A stretch of 64,000 nt of DNA from Acetobacter estunensis (GTDB lineage Bacteria; Pseudomonadota; Alphaproteobacteria; Acetobacterales; Acetobacteraceae), in the NCBI RefSeq assembly GCF_011516945.1, contig NZ_WOTH01000003.1, positions 62,001 to 126,000 on the forward strand, in the 5' to 3' direction. Below, piece by piece: positions 1-7,660 of the stretch. A model generated the notes under the pieces. The model had not been told where the DNA came from and did not search any database. It saw only the letters and a list, made by a program, of their open reading frames with translations. A program made the position numbers and the translations under genes. Each line of letters opens with the position of its first letter. The first letter of the stretch is position 1.

Positions 1-176
1 TCAACAAGCTGGATCGCTTCCATCTGGTGCTCAACATCGTGCGGCGGATCCCCTCGCTGGCCTCCAAGGTGGCGTATGCGGAGGAGGCGGTGCGGGACAA
101 ACTGGTCGCGCACCGGCGCTACGTGGACAGCCACGGGCAGGACATGCCCGAAATCCGGAACTGGACGTGGGCATGA
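1..176 (+). CDS. xfp: Phosphoketolase, C-terminal end (partial)
   Basis: Only the last 57 or so codons are inside the window, reading from base 3 to a TGA at 174-176. The tail contains KLDRFHLV, DKLVAHRRYVDSHG and a terminal DMPEIRNWTW, which matches the C-terminal end of xylulose-5-phosphate/fructose-6-phosphate phosphoketolases. These thiamine-diphosphate enzymes split the sugar phosphate with inorganic phosphate to acetyl phosphate plus glyceraldehyde-3-phosphate or erythrose-4-phosphate, and are common in acetic acid bacteria. The catalytic core lies upstream of the window, so activity cannot be judged here. It converges with the GNAT gene that follows on the other strand. Confidence 0.85.
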   Translation, partial: NKLDRFHLVLNIVRRIPSLASKVAYAEEAVRDKLVAHRRYVDSHGQDMPEIRNWTWA

Positions 177-206
177 AGACTGCGGGCCTGAACGCCAGCC
201 TGTCTG

Positions 207-653
207 TCAGAGAGACATGCGGTAACGCACGAAGTCATCGGCTTTGATGAATTCGTCATAAAGCCGTCGTGCGGGATTGTCGTTGCGGGTGTGCCAGTAA
301 AGGCGCGACCAATGGCACTTGGTCCCCAGATCGATCAGGTCACGGATCAGGGCGCGTCCGATGCCCTGACCGCGTGAAGCGGGATCGACGAACAGGTCTT
401 CCAGATAGCACAGCGGGTCTTTTACCCATGTGCCTTCGTGCAGGACGTTATTGGTGAAGCCCACGACCTGCCCGGAGGCTTCCGCAACACGACAAAAAAG
501 CGCGGATTCCGGCGAAAGCAGGCGTTTCCATGTAAAGGTCGTTACATCTTCGGGAACGGAAGATTCGTAGAACCGGTTGTAACCGGCCCACAGGCCACGC
601 CATGCCGTCTCATCGGCGGGTTGGGCATCGCGGATTGTCAGGGAGAGAGTCAT
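207..653 (-). CDS. GNAT family N-acetyltransferase
   Basis: A complete 148-residue single-domain GNAT protein. The acetyl-CoA pyrophosphate-binding motif A is clear (FVDPASRGQGIGRAL, about residues 88-102), preceded by the YLEDLFV strand and followed by LYWHTRNDNPARRLYDEF, the usual motif B with the asparagine and tyrosine that shape the cofactor site. It should transfer an acetyl group from acetyl-CoA to an amine in the cytoplasm. The conserved C-terminal YDEF(I) pattern is shared with small-molecule acetyltransferases, but the acceptor cannot be read from sequence. It lies downstream of the TSCPD gene on the same strand, separated by 90 bases that hold a strong hairpin, so it is probably transcribed alone. 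Confidence 0.9.
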   Translation of the reverse strand: MTLSLTIRDAQPADETAWRGLWAGYNRFYESSVPEDVTTFTWKRLLSPESALFCRVAEASGQVVGFTNNVLHEGTWVKDPLCYLEDLFVDPASRGQGIGRALIRDLIDLGTKCHWSRLYWHTRNDNPARRLYDEFIKADDFVRYRMSL

Positions 654-700
654 CGTGTCTAATTTTCATTCGGATTCGAAACGAACACGATGACGTATAT

Positions 701-737
701 GGCTGGAATGGCAAGGGAGGCCTCTGCCGTTCCAGCC
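701..737. terminator. Strong hairpin between the TSCPD gene and the GNAT gene
   Basis: Positions 701-713 and 725-737 form a 13-bp stem with one wobble pair around an 11-base loop that itself contains the palindrome GAGGCCTC. It sits just after the stop of the TSCPD gene and before the GNAT start. There is no T-run on either side, so it may be a processing or weak termination hairpin rather than a classical intrinsic terminator. Confidence 0.45.
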
Positions 738-743
738 GAAAAG

Positions 744-2342
744 TCAGCTCACCAGACGCAGGCCGCGCCGTCGATCTCCCGGTGAACGCGGACCGCCCGG
801 ACCGTCGGGAGGCGGTTCGTCGAAGGGCAGGAAAGGAGAGGCGGCGTGTTCGGCGTCCTCGTGCGGCGCATCCGGCATCCGGCGGTGCAGGTAGATGTTG
901 GACAGCGCACGAAACGCATAATCCAGAATGGATGTGGCATAGGCCGCGACCGGGTCGCCTTCCACGGTGCCGGCGGGTCCGAAGCAGGAATAAGCGAAGC
1001 GTTCGACATATTCTTCCAACGGCGCGCCATATTGCAGGCCCACGCTGACCGCTTCGCTGAAGCTTTCCATCAGGCCACGCACCATGGCGCTTTCGCGTGC
1101 GGGCGTGAGCGCGATTTCACCCACCGTACCGTCTTCATATTCCGCCGTGCGCAGGAACAGGCGATGCCCTCCCACGGAGGTTTTCTGGGCAATGCCGGTG
1201 TGGCGCTCGGGGAGAGGGCGAATGACACCACGGGGCAGAACGCGCGGCATGGGGCTGCTGACCGGATCGGGTCGGGCGGGCACACGATCCACGAAACCGG
1301 CGAGGGCACGATACATCCGCATATGTGCGTCCGGGCCGGGCAATGGCAGCGGCATGTCCCCTGCCAGAGCGGAGGCGAGGGCGGCTTCGACCGTCAGGCC
1401 GCGCGCGGCGAGGCGGGCCAGCGTGCTGACGGCCAGTTGTCCGTCTGATCGCAGCAGCGAGAAGACGGGGGCGATTCCACAGGCCTCGCAGCCGAGGAGG
1501 GCGTCGATTGGACCGGGTGAGGAAAACCCGGTCTCGACACGGGCTTCCGGCGTGTCGGTTTCCACGGCGGCGCGCGACCACGCATCGCGCATCACGGCGG
1601 CGAGGCCGGGAATGACCTGACGATGAGGTGTCAGCGGCAGATTGTCGCCACCCGTGCCTTCGCGCGCCACCAGCGTGGTGAGCGCCGTCAGGGAGCAGGC
1701 GGCGTCTCGCCCCTGATCGCTGTCGTAGTCGAAGCCGAGGGCCGCGAGACAGGCGTCGAGATTGGTCAGCAGCAACTCGCCCGCGACCGGCTGAGGCTCA
1801 CCCAACGGGAGGCCGAGCGCGTCGTCGGGCTGTGTCCGCTGTTCCGCCGCTGTGAACAGATCGAGCGGCAGTTCGCCATTGCGGCGGTCGGCCCGAGCTT
1901 TCGAGTCCGTGCGTAGTGCGAGACAGAGCAGGCGCAGTGCCGCGACAAAAGCGTCCCCCGCAAAACCCTGATCCGGCAGGACAAAGGCGGCAAGGTTGAT
2001 GACGAAGCCCGGTCGGCGGTCGAGCGCTCCGTGCCACACTGCAAGTGTGGGCGATGCCTGCCGCAGCATGAGCAGCCATGCGAGCGAGCGGCCGCTGATC
2101 GCGTTGCTTCCAGCGGTCCCACCGTTTTCGCTCGCGATATCGGCGGCAAAGCGCTCGATCCAGCGGGCGGATTCGTCCGGCAGCCGTATGGCTCCGGTCC
2201 CGGGAATCATCCCGGCCAAGGCCGATGCGGCTTCATCCTCCCAGTCCTCGGGCAGCGTGACCTCGCGTGCGGGGGCATCGGGATCGGGGGTGGCCATGAC
2301 GGTGCGCAGGGGCACACCATCCCAGTAGCGTCGAGCGTTCAT
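744..2342 (-). CDS. TSCPD domain protein resembling the C-terminal module of class II ribonucleotide reductase
   Basis: A protein of 532 residues from the ATG at 2340-2342 (MNARRYWDGVPLR), preceded by a purine-rich AGGGGAG. The open frame runs further upstream, but that part is arginine/proline-rich and overlaps the divergent NDUFA12 gene, so the longer start is rejected. The last 200 residues resemble the C-terminus of vitamin B12-dependent ribonucleotide reductase (NrdJ): GCEACGIAPVFSL, then RGVIRPLPERHTGIAQKT, VGGHRLFLRTAEYEDGTVGE, and the TSCPD segment SVGLQYGAPLEEYVERF. The catalytic barrel with its active-site cysteines is absent, and the N-terminal 300 residues look like no family I recognise. 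The role is unknown; regulation of or partnership with a full NrdJ is a guess. Confidence 0.8.
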   Translation of the reverse strand: MNARRYWDGVPLRTVMATPDPDAPAREVTLPEDWEDEAASALAGMIPGTGAIRLPDESARWIERFAADIASENGGTAGSNAISGRSLAWLLMLRQASPTLAVWHGALDRRPGFVINLAAFVLPDQGFAGDAFVAALRLLCLALRTDSKARADRRNGELPLDLFTAAEQRTQPDDALGLPLGEPQPVAGELLLTNLDACLAALGFDYDSDQGRDAACSLTALTTLVAREGTGGDNLPLTPHRQVIPGLAAVMRDAWSRAAVETDTPEARVETGFSSPGPIDALLGCEACGIAPVFSLLRSDGQLAVSTLARLAARGLTVEAALASALAGDMPLPLPGPDAHMRMYRALAGFVDRVPARPDPVSSPMPRVLPRGVIRPLPERHTGIAQKTSVGGHRLFLRTAEYEDGTVGEIALTPARESAMVRGLMESFSEAVSVGLQYGAPLEEYVERFAYSCFGPAGTVEGDPVAAYATSILDYAFRALSNIYLHRRMPDAPHEDAEHAASPFLPFDEPPPDGPGGPRSPGDRRRGLRLVS

Positions 2343-2527
2343 GAGAGAGAGCTTATCGCTCCCCTCCGGCCTCCCGGAAGGAGGAGGAGTGGAGGATTGC
2401 GGGGAGAGGATGCTCCGCAAAGCGGGGATATGGGGGATAACTTTCGTCGTCCCCGCTCGGCAGAACGTGAACGTGCCCAGAAGGCCGGGAGATGGACGTC
2501 TTTGCCCTGCGGTCGTATGGTTGAGAT

Positions 2528-2896
2528 ATGACGACGCTCGGCACTCTTCTTCATACGCGCCTGCATGGACGCCTTGTGGGCAAGGATAACGACGGACGCG
2601 CCTATTATGAGTCGCGCCGCCCGACCCGCAAGGGTGGTGGCGAGGAGCGCTACGAGCGCTGGGTGATCTACAACAAAGGTGAGGATGGCTCCGCTGTTCC
2701 GCCGGAGTGGTGGAACTGGATACATCACGTCGAGGACAAGCCAATCCCGATGGAGGCGCGTAAGCCGTGGCAGTTGCCCGCGCAGCCCAATCTGACAGGC
2801 ACCGCTGCGGCCTATCGTCCGCCTGGCAGTCTGTATGCGCAGGCCCAGCGCCCCGCCGCGACCGGCGATTACGAAGCGTGGACTCCCGAAGACTGA
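2528..2896 (+). CDS. NADH:ubiquinone oxidoreductase accessory subunit, NDUFA12 family
   Basis: A 122-residue protein with the NDUFA12/B17.2 signature: an N-terminal strand GTLLHTRLHGRLVGKD, then GRAYYE, RRWVIY-like ERWVIYNKG, and VPPEWWNWIHH. This accessory subunit of respiratory complex I is shared by mitochondria and Alphaproteobacteria and sits on the matrix/cytoplasmic arm. The C-terminal GTAAAYRPPGSLY segment is also typical of the bacterial forms. The gene is divergent from the TSCPD gene, and mlaD follows about 95 bases later, an arrangement seen in many Alphaproteobacteria. A second complex I-related protein (NDUFA9-like) is encoded near 45 kb. Confidence 0.93.
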   Translation: MTTLGTLLHTRLHGRLVGKDNDGRAYYESRRPTRKGGGEERYERWVIYNKGEDGSAVPPEWWNWIHHVEDKPIPMEARKPWQLPAQPNLTGTAAAYRPPGSLYAQAQRPAATGDYEAWTPED

Positions 2897-2991
2897 GCCG
2901 CTTTCCGGCTTGCGGCTGAAAGGTCGGGCTTCTGCGTTGCTCTTTGGGCCGCCTCCGTGGATGATGCGGCCCATCGGGTACTGTAGAAAGC

Positions 2992-3567
2992 GTGATGATG
3001 TCCGTTTCAACCACTTCCAGTTCCGCCGTCGCAGCGGCGCCGTTGCGCTCTTCGCGTTCGACGCTGGAGTTGCTGGCAGGTTTTGCCACGATGGCCGTTC
3101 TTGTCATCATGCTGGCGTTCGCGGTGCTGGGAACTGGCCGCAAGAGTGACGCGGGTTATCGGCTTACGGCCGGATTCTCCCATGTGGACGGGCTGGATGT
3201 CGGTTCCGACGTGCGGCTGGCTGGCATCACGGTGGGTCATGTCATGGCGCAGACCGTGGACCCGAAGACCTTTCAGGCGCGCGTGAGTTTTACCGTGCGG
3301 CCCGATGTGCAGCTTCCGGTCGATACGGCGGCGATCATCACGAGCGACAGCCTGCTGGGCGGTAAGTATATCGCGCTTTCTCCCGGAGGAGACACGCGGC
3401 TGTTGAAAGATGGCGGCAGTCTTTCCGAGACCCAAGGCTCGATCAGTCTTGAGCAGCTTCTGAGCAAGTTCATCTTCTCCGTGACCGACACGCTCACGCA
3501 GGCCAACAAGGCGAAGGGCGCGGCGGCAGGTGCTGCTCCCGCGGGGGATGGGGAAGACCTGCCCTGA
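2992..3567 (+). CDS. mlaD: Outer membrane lipid asymmetry protein MlaD
   Basis: A 191-residue MCE-domain protein. One transmembrane helix spans about residues 26-47, followed by the MlaD/MCE domain (YRLTAGFSHVDGLDVGSDVRLAG, about residues 56-78), then SDSLLGGKYIALSPGG. In the Mla pathway the hexameric MlaD ring sits in the inner membrane and passes phospholipids between the MlaFE transporter and periplasmic MlaC. The mlaFEC partners are not in this window, so they must be elsewhere. The first in-frame start is GTG 2992; ATG 2995 and 2998 are equally possible and change only one or two residues. Its stop overlaps the start of the next gene. Confidence 0.92.
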   Translation: MMMSVSTTSSSAVAAAPLRSSRSTLELLAGFATMAVLVIMLAFAVLGTGRKSDAGYRLTAGFSHVDGLDVGSDVRLAGITVGHVMAQTVDPKTFQARVSFTVRPDVQLPVDTAAIITSDSLLGGKYIALSPGGDTRLLKDGGSLSETQGSISLEQLLSKFIFSVTDTLTQANKAKGAAAGAAPAGDGEDLP

Positions 3568-3782
3568 TGGACACACCCACAATCTGGCCCCAGTCCGATG
3601 GTACGCCCGTTTCCTGCACGGAAAAACTGCTGGTCCTGCGGGAAAACTGGGAAGAGTTGCGTGACGTGATGCGCGACGCTTTTGAGGACGCGGTGCTTAT
3701 GGGTGTCGATGAGGCGGCGATGCGGCGTCTGCTCGGGGACATGGTGGCCGGGTTGGCCAGCCCCCGTGCCGGATCGCAGTAA
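3567..3782 (+). CDS. Small conserved-looking hypothetical protein
   Basis: A 71-residue acidic protein starting on the base where mlaD ends, so the two are translationally coupled. It is predicted to be mostly helical (LVLRENWEELRDVMRDAFEDAVLMGV) with no signal peptide, membrane segment or cysteine pair. I do not recognise the family. Its placement between mlaD and a DUF2155 gene, with 14 bases to the latter, suggests one transcript with an envelope theme, but no function can be assigned. The helix pattern could suit a small adaptor. It is kept because of the tight coupling and the GC-rich coding character shared with its neighbours. Confidence 0.7.
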   Translation: MDTPTIWPQSDGTPVSCTEKLLVLRENWEELRDVMRDAFEDAVLMGVDEAAMRRLLGDMVAGLASPRAGSQ

Positions 3783-3796
3783 GGAAACGGAACACG

Positions 3797-4372
3797 ATGC
3801 GCGCACTACGACGGGCGGCTCTGGCGGCATTGACGCTGGCTGGAAACATGGGACCGGCTTTGGCGGCCGCACCGCTGGCACCTCCGGCGATGTATCCTGC
3901 GGATACGTGGCAGGGACGGGACACGGCTGTGCTGCGGGTGCTCAACCGGCTGGATTCCCATGTGCAGACCCTCACTGTTCAGGCGGGGAGCACGACGCAC
4001 TATGAAACACTGGAGATCGGTGTTGCGCGCTGTCTTCAGCAGGCGCCCACGTTACGGCCCGATGCTGCGGCGTGGCTGGATATTCAGGACACACGACCGC
4101 AGGGCGCGGTCTTTCATGGGTGGATGCTGGCCGGAGAACCGTCGGTGGGGGTTCTCGAAAGTCCGATCTACGATGTCCGGATTGTGAGCTGTCAGGGTAA
4201 TGAGGCGCCCCCTCCGCTTCCGCCGCTGGAGCAGCCCAAGGTTCCCTCTCTGCCGGGTAAGGAGGCGGGTTCAGAGGACAACACATCGGTCGCGCCCGCT
4301 CCTTCACCACAGAGTGGTTCTTCTGCCAATGAACTCAATGAAAACGATACGGGTGGCGACGCGCCGCCGTGA
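3797..4372 (+). CDS. DUF2155 domain periplasmic protein
   Basis: A 191-residue exported protein. A signal peptide (MRALRRAALAALTLAGNMGPALA) is followed by the DUF2155 domain: TAVLRVLNRLDSHVQTLTV, then YETLEIGVARCL, and AVFHGWMLAGEPSVGVLESPIYDVRI. Two cysteines, in ARCLQQ and VSCQG, fall at the positions conserved in the family. The C-terminal 60 residues are a proline/serine-rich tail. DUF2155 proteins are almost restricted to Alphaproteobacteria, typically beside mlaD and NDUFA12 genes as here; their biochemical role is unknown to me. A small beta-rich periplasmic fold is likely. Its start follows a GGAAACGGAACACG leader. Confidence 0.88.
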   Translation: MRALRRAALAALTLAGNMGPALAAAPLAPPAMYPADTWQGRDTAVLRVLNRLDSHVQTLTVQAGSTTHYETLEIGVARCLQQAPTLRPDAAAWLDIQDTRPQGAVFHGWMLAGEPSVGVLESPIYDVRIVSCQGNEAPPPLPPLEQPKVPSLPGKEAGSEDNTSVAPAPSPQSGSSANELNENDTGGDAPP

Positions 4373-4580
4373 TGCGGGATATGGAAATGCGGCCTGTTTA
4401 CGTAATGACAGTGAAGATGTGATGATCTCTCGTTCTGGTGAAGGCGGGGCGGGGTTGCGGTAACGCCCTTGCTGCCATCGGGGGTGTCCGGCATGCTGGC
4501 CGCTCTCCTGCTGCGACGAATCCCCGGCTCGTTCCGGGACCCGTGAAGCGCGAAGGCGCGAACGGTTTCGCCGTGGTGGC
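4373..4580 (+). other. GC-rich untranslated stretch ahead of otsB
   Basis: About 208 bases without a credible gene. Several GC-rich inverted repeats can be read, for example a CCCGG/CCGGG stem near 4523-4541, and the region could carry the otsBA promoter or leader. I compared it by eye with cobalamin and other common riboswitch consensus elements and found no match. Confidence 0.4.
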
Positions 4581-5387
4581 ATGACTGGCACGCAGAGGAG
4601 CACTCGATCCGTGGTCGTTTCGACGCAAGATACGCCTCCCCCCCCACAGCCACCTCTGTCGCGGGAACATCTGCCACTCGACCGGGTGGCGTTTCTTTTT
4701 GATTTTGACGGTACGCTGGTGGATATCGCTCCCACGCCGGAGTCCGTCGTGGTGCCTCCCGGCCTTAAGGAAGCCCTTGTGCGTCTGCGGGATGCCTGTG
4801 GGGGGGCGCTGGCCGTCATCAGCGGACGGCCGATCGATCAGGTCGATCATTTCCTGCCGAACATTCCGTTTGCCGTGGCCGGGGAGCATGGCATCGCCAT
4901 CCGGCATCGCCCGGACGGACCGATCGAGCGCGCGGCACTTCCGGCTGTGCCAAGCGAGTGGATCCGGCAGGCGCAGGACCTCGTGGCGTCTTTTCCCGGA
5001 ACACGTCTGGAACGAAAAGTCGGCGGCTTCGTTTTACATTATCGTGCCGCGCCCGAGGCGCAGGGGCAGCTCAAAAAGGCTGCTGACGCGTGGGTGGAGC
5101 CGACCGGCGGGCAGTTCCATGTGCAGGCCGCCAAGATGGCCTGGGAAATCCGACCTGCGGGCGTGGACAAGGGATATGCCGTGGAGGTTCTCATGGAGGA
5201 CGCTCCGTTCGCAGGTCGCAGGCCGGTCTTCGTCGGGGACGATGTGACCGATGAAGACGGCATCCGCGAGGCGGTCCGGCTTGGTGGTGCGGGATATCGC
5301 ATCGGCACCGATTTCCCCACACCCGCTGCGTTTCGCGCGTGGATTGCATCCCTCGTGCCGGCTCCGGCCAGCACCGGCAAGGAGTGA
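4581..5387 (+). CDS. otsB: Trehalose-6-phosphate phosphatase
   Basis: A 268-residue HAD-superfamily phosphatase that removes phosphate from trehalose 6-phosphate in the second step of the OtsAB pathway. HAD motif I is FLFDFDGTLVDIAPTP (catalytic aspartates about 41 and 43), motif II is AVISGRPIDQV, the substrate-facing AGEHG segment follows, and motif IV is VFVGDDVTDEDGI. The length is normal for the family. The first 30 residues are a proline-rich leader of doubtful value, so a later start (for example GTG near 4611) is possible. The stop is two bases before the otsA start, so the pair forms an operon; trehalose serves osmotic and desiccation protection. Confidence 0.96.
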   Translation: MTGTQRSTRSVVVSTQDTPPPPQPPLSREHLPLDRVAFLFDFDGTLVDIAPTPESVVVPPGLKEALVRLRDACGGALAVISGRPIDQVDHFLPNIPFAVAGEHGIAIRHRPDGPIERAALPAVPSEWIRQAQDLVASFPGTRLERKVGGFVLHYRAAPEAQGQLKKAADAWVEPTGGQFHVQAAKMAWEIRPAGVDKGYAVEVLMEDAPFAGRRPVFVGDDVTDEDGIREAVRLGGAGYRIGTDFPTPAAFRAWIASLVPAPASTGKE

Positions 5388-5389
5388 AC

Positions 5390-6751
5390 ATGGGACGACT
5401 GGTCATAGTATCGAATCGCGTGCCCGATCCGCGCGAGCGCAATCAACCGGCAGGCGGTCTGGCCGTCGGTCTGGCGGATGCGCTGCGCGATGAGCCCAGC
5501 ACGCTGTGGTTCGGCTGGTCGGGACACAAGAGCGAGGCTGGAGAGGGAGATACGCAACCCCAGCTTGAGACATATGGCAAGGTGACCTACGCCACCGTGC
5601 CGCTCACGCCCGCGCAGCATTACGGCTATTATCAGCGGTTCTCCAACGCCATCCTCTGGCCGCTGTGCCATTACCGTCTCGGTCTGATGAACTATTCCCG
5701 CAAGGACTGGCAGGAATATCTGGAGGTCAACCGGATGTTCGCCCGGCAGCTCAAGCCGCTGCTCAAGCCGGGCGATGTCATCTGGGTGCAGGATTATCAT
5801 CTCTTTCCGCTGGGGCAGGAATTGCGCAATCTGGGCGTGAATGTGCCCATCGGCTTTTTCCTGCACATTCCCTTTCCACCATGGAGCCTGTTCCGCGCGC
5901 TTCCGCCGGCGACAGCCCTCCTCCATGACATGCAGGCCTATGATCTCATTGGTGTGCAGACGGATGAGGATGCGGGCAATCTGCGCGAGAACCTGAAGGC
6001 GGCGGGTTACAATCATCCCGCCCGCGTCGTCGCCTGTCCGATCGGCATCGACCCCATAAAGTTCGGGGAGACGGCGGCCAAGGCCTATGAGGGAGAGCCG
6101 ATAAAGCGCCTGCGGGGCAGCCTGCACGATGAACCGCTCATCATCGGCGTGGACCGACTGGACTATTCCAAAGGGCTGGAGGAGCGTTTCCTTGGGTATG
6201 AGCGGTTGCTCACCCGTTATCCCGAACACCATCGGCATGTGACCTATCTTCAGGTGACGCCGGTTTCGCGCGGGGAAGTGGAGGAATACCGGCAGTTGCG
6301 TCGCCAACTCGATGAGACGGTGGGGCGCATCAACGGAGCCTTTGCGGCGTCCGACTGGACCCCCATCCGTTATCTCACGCGTCCTGTGCCACGGGAGGTT
6401 CTGGCGGGGTTCTATCGTCTGGCCGATGTGGGGCTGGTCACGCCCCTGCGTGACGGGATGAATCTGGTCGCGAAGGAATATGTCGCGGCACAGGATCCGC
6501 AGGATCCGGGTGTTCTGGTGTTGTCCCGTCTGGCGGGTGCGGCGCCGGAATTGAGTCAGGCGTTGCTGGTCAATCCGCACGATGCGGATGACATCGCCGA
6601 AGCCCTGCATCGGGCGTTGACCATGACACGGGAAGAGCGCCAGCAGCGCTGGACGGGACTCAACACCGAAGTGTGCAGCACCACGGCCGAGACATGGTCG
6701 CGGGACTTCCTACACGCGCTTCATTCCTCGCGACGGGAAGCGACGGCTTGA
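5390..6751 (+). CDS. otsA: Trehalose-6-phosphate synthase
   Basis: A 453-residue GT20 glycosyltransferase that joins glucose from a nucleotide sugar to glucose 6-phosphate, giving trehalose 6-phosphate for OtsB. The ATG at 5390 (MGRLVIVSNRVPDP) has the spaced ribosome site AAGGAG and immediately follows the otsB stop; the frame is open further upstream only inside otsB. Family signatures are the N-terminal loop NQPAGGLAVGL, WVQDYHLFPLG, FFLHIPFPP, GVDRLDYSKGLEERF and PLRDGMNLVAKEY. It is cytoplasmic. The tandem otsB-otsA order is common in acetic acid bacteria and rhizobia. Confidence 0.97.
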   Translation: MGRLVIVSNRVPDPRERNQPAGGLAVGLADALRDEPSTLWFGWSGHKSEAGEGDTQPQLETYGKVTYATVPLTPAQHYGYYQRFSNAILWPLCHYRLGLMNYSRKDWQEYLEVNRMFARQLKPLLKPGDVIWVQDYHLFPLGQELRNLGVNVPIGFFLHIPFPPWSLFRALPPATALLHDMQAYDLIGVQTDEDAGNLRENLKAAGYNHPARVVACPIGIDPIKFGETAAKAYEGEPIKRLRGSLHDEPLIIGVDRLDYSKGLEERFLGYERLLTRYPEHHRHVTYLQVTPVSRGEVEEYRQLRRQLDETVGRINGAFAASDWTPIRYLTRPVPREVLAGFYRLADVGLVTPLRDGMNLVAKEYVAAQDPQDPGVLVLSRLAGAAPELSQALLVNPHDADDIAEALHRALTMTREERQQRWTGLNTEVCSTTAETWSRDFLHALHSSRREATA

Positions 6752-6782
6752 CCGTTGTGGCAGGACAGGCGAAGGGGCGTGG

Positions 6783-7325
6783 ATGAGTCTCGCACCGCGT
6801 CGTCGTATCTTCACTCGAGTGGAACGGGGGCCTGTGCGCCTGCCGGGCCTTCTTCTCGTGCTGGCTGGTGTGGCAGCGCTGGGAATGGTCTGGTGGGTGC
6901 AGGACGGTCTCGGCATCATGCCGTGCGCTTTGTGCCTGTGGGAGCGCTGGCCATGGCGGGTCGTGCTCGGACTGGGCGTGCTGTCGCTGCTGGTTCCGCG
7001 CCGCTGGGCACGTTTGGTGGCGTGGATGGGTGTCCCTACGCTGGTTGCCGATCTGGTTCTGTGTGTGATCCACGCAGGGGTGGAATGGAAGTTCTGGCCC
7101 AGTCCGCTGCCGGAATGTATGGGGCCGCATTTGCAGGGACAGACCATGGCGGAGCGCCTGGCGTCCATGCCGCTGCGGCCCGGTAAGCCGTGCGATACGC
7201 CGACTTACCTGTTCGACTGGCTGCCAGTATCCCTCACGGTGATGGAGGGGCTGGCTGCCTTTGTTGTGCTGACGCTATTGCTTGGGCTTCTCCTTAGGGC
7301 TGACGGCGGCCGAACAGCAGGCTGA
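6783..7325 (+). CDS. dsbB: Disulfide bond formation protein B
   Basis: A 180-residue inner membrane protein with four hydrophobic segments. The first periplasmic pair PCALC (Cys48 and Cys51) and the second pair Cys112 and Cys137 in the long loop between helices 3 and 4 match the DsbB layout. DsbB reoxidises periplasmic DsbA and hands the electrons to quinone. An arginine after the first pair (WERWPWR) sits where the quinone-interacting arginine is found. It lies 31 bases after otsA and may share its transcript. Its 3-prime end overlaps the small DUF1328 gene on the opposite strand by 32 bases. DsbA is not in the window. Confidence 0.92.
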   Translation: MSLAPRRRIFTRVERGPVRLPGLLLVLAGVAALGMVWWVQDGLGIMPCALCLWERWPWRVVLGLGVLSLLVPRRWARLVAWMGVPTLVADLVLCVIHAGVEWKFWPSPLPECMGPHLQGQTMAERLASMPLRPGKPCDTPTYLFDWLPVSLTVMEGLAAFVVLTLLLGLLLRADGGRTAG

Positions 7326-7461
7326 CGACGAACAGCACGATAAAGATGAAGAACAGGATTTTGCCGATATAGGCAAAGTTGGCGGCGATGCCCGTAAAGC
7401 CGAAAACGGCGGCAATCAGGGCAAAGATCAGGAAGATAAGAGTCCAGCGTATCAGGTCCAT
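7294..7461 (-). CDS. DUF1328 small membrane protein
   Basis: A 55-residue gene read directly from the minus strand (ATG 7459-7461, TAA 7294-7296). The protein is two hydrophobic helices: [20 protein letters not shown], then a [17 protein letters not shown] turn, and a second helix ending LLFGRRQP. This matches the DUF1328/YtjA family, of which the glycine-rich turn IAA.FA.IAKILF is diagnostic. These are stress-associated inner membrane proteins of unknown mechanism. A ribosome site AGTGATCTC is weak. The gene overlaps the tail of dsbB convergently, and would be missed by length cut-offs. Confidence 0.88.
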   Translation of the reverse strand: MDLIRWTLIFLIFALIAAVFGFTGIAANFAYIGKILFFIFIVLFVVSLLFGRRQP

Positions 7462-7660
7462 TGAGATCACTCCGATGATGTTGAAAGATCAACGTCCTGA
7501 GAGGCTTCCCGGTTGCGCCGCGTTGTCACACTCGGTGCAATGAAAGACACATTCTTTCTCAGTGAATGAGTGTTCCCCCGGAAAAAAGCGATCCGGGGGA
7601 TGGTCTATCGTGTCGAAGATGGAACAGAATGAAAGCGGAAGATCATGAGGGAGATCCATC

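Noticed and set aside
2343-3143. Upstream extension of the TSCPD gene to 799 residues
   Set aside because: The extra N-terminus is Arg/Pro/Ser-rich, overlaps NDUFA12 and mlaD on the other strand, and has no family similarity.
4373-4580. Cobalamin or other known riboswitch before otsB
   Set aside because: The cobalamin core and other consensus elements are not present by eye.
5039-6610. Long minus-strand frame across otsB and otsA
   Set aside because: It mirrors the codon pattern of the well-supported plus-strand otsBA genes.
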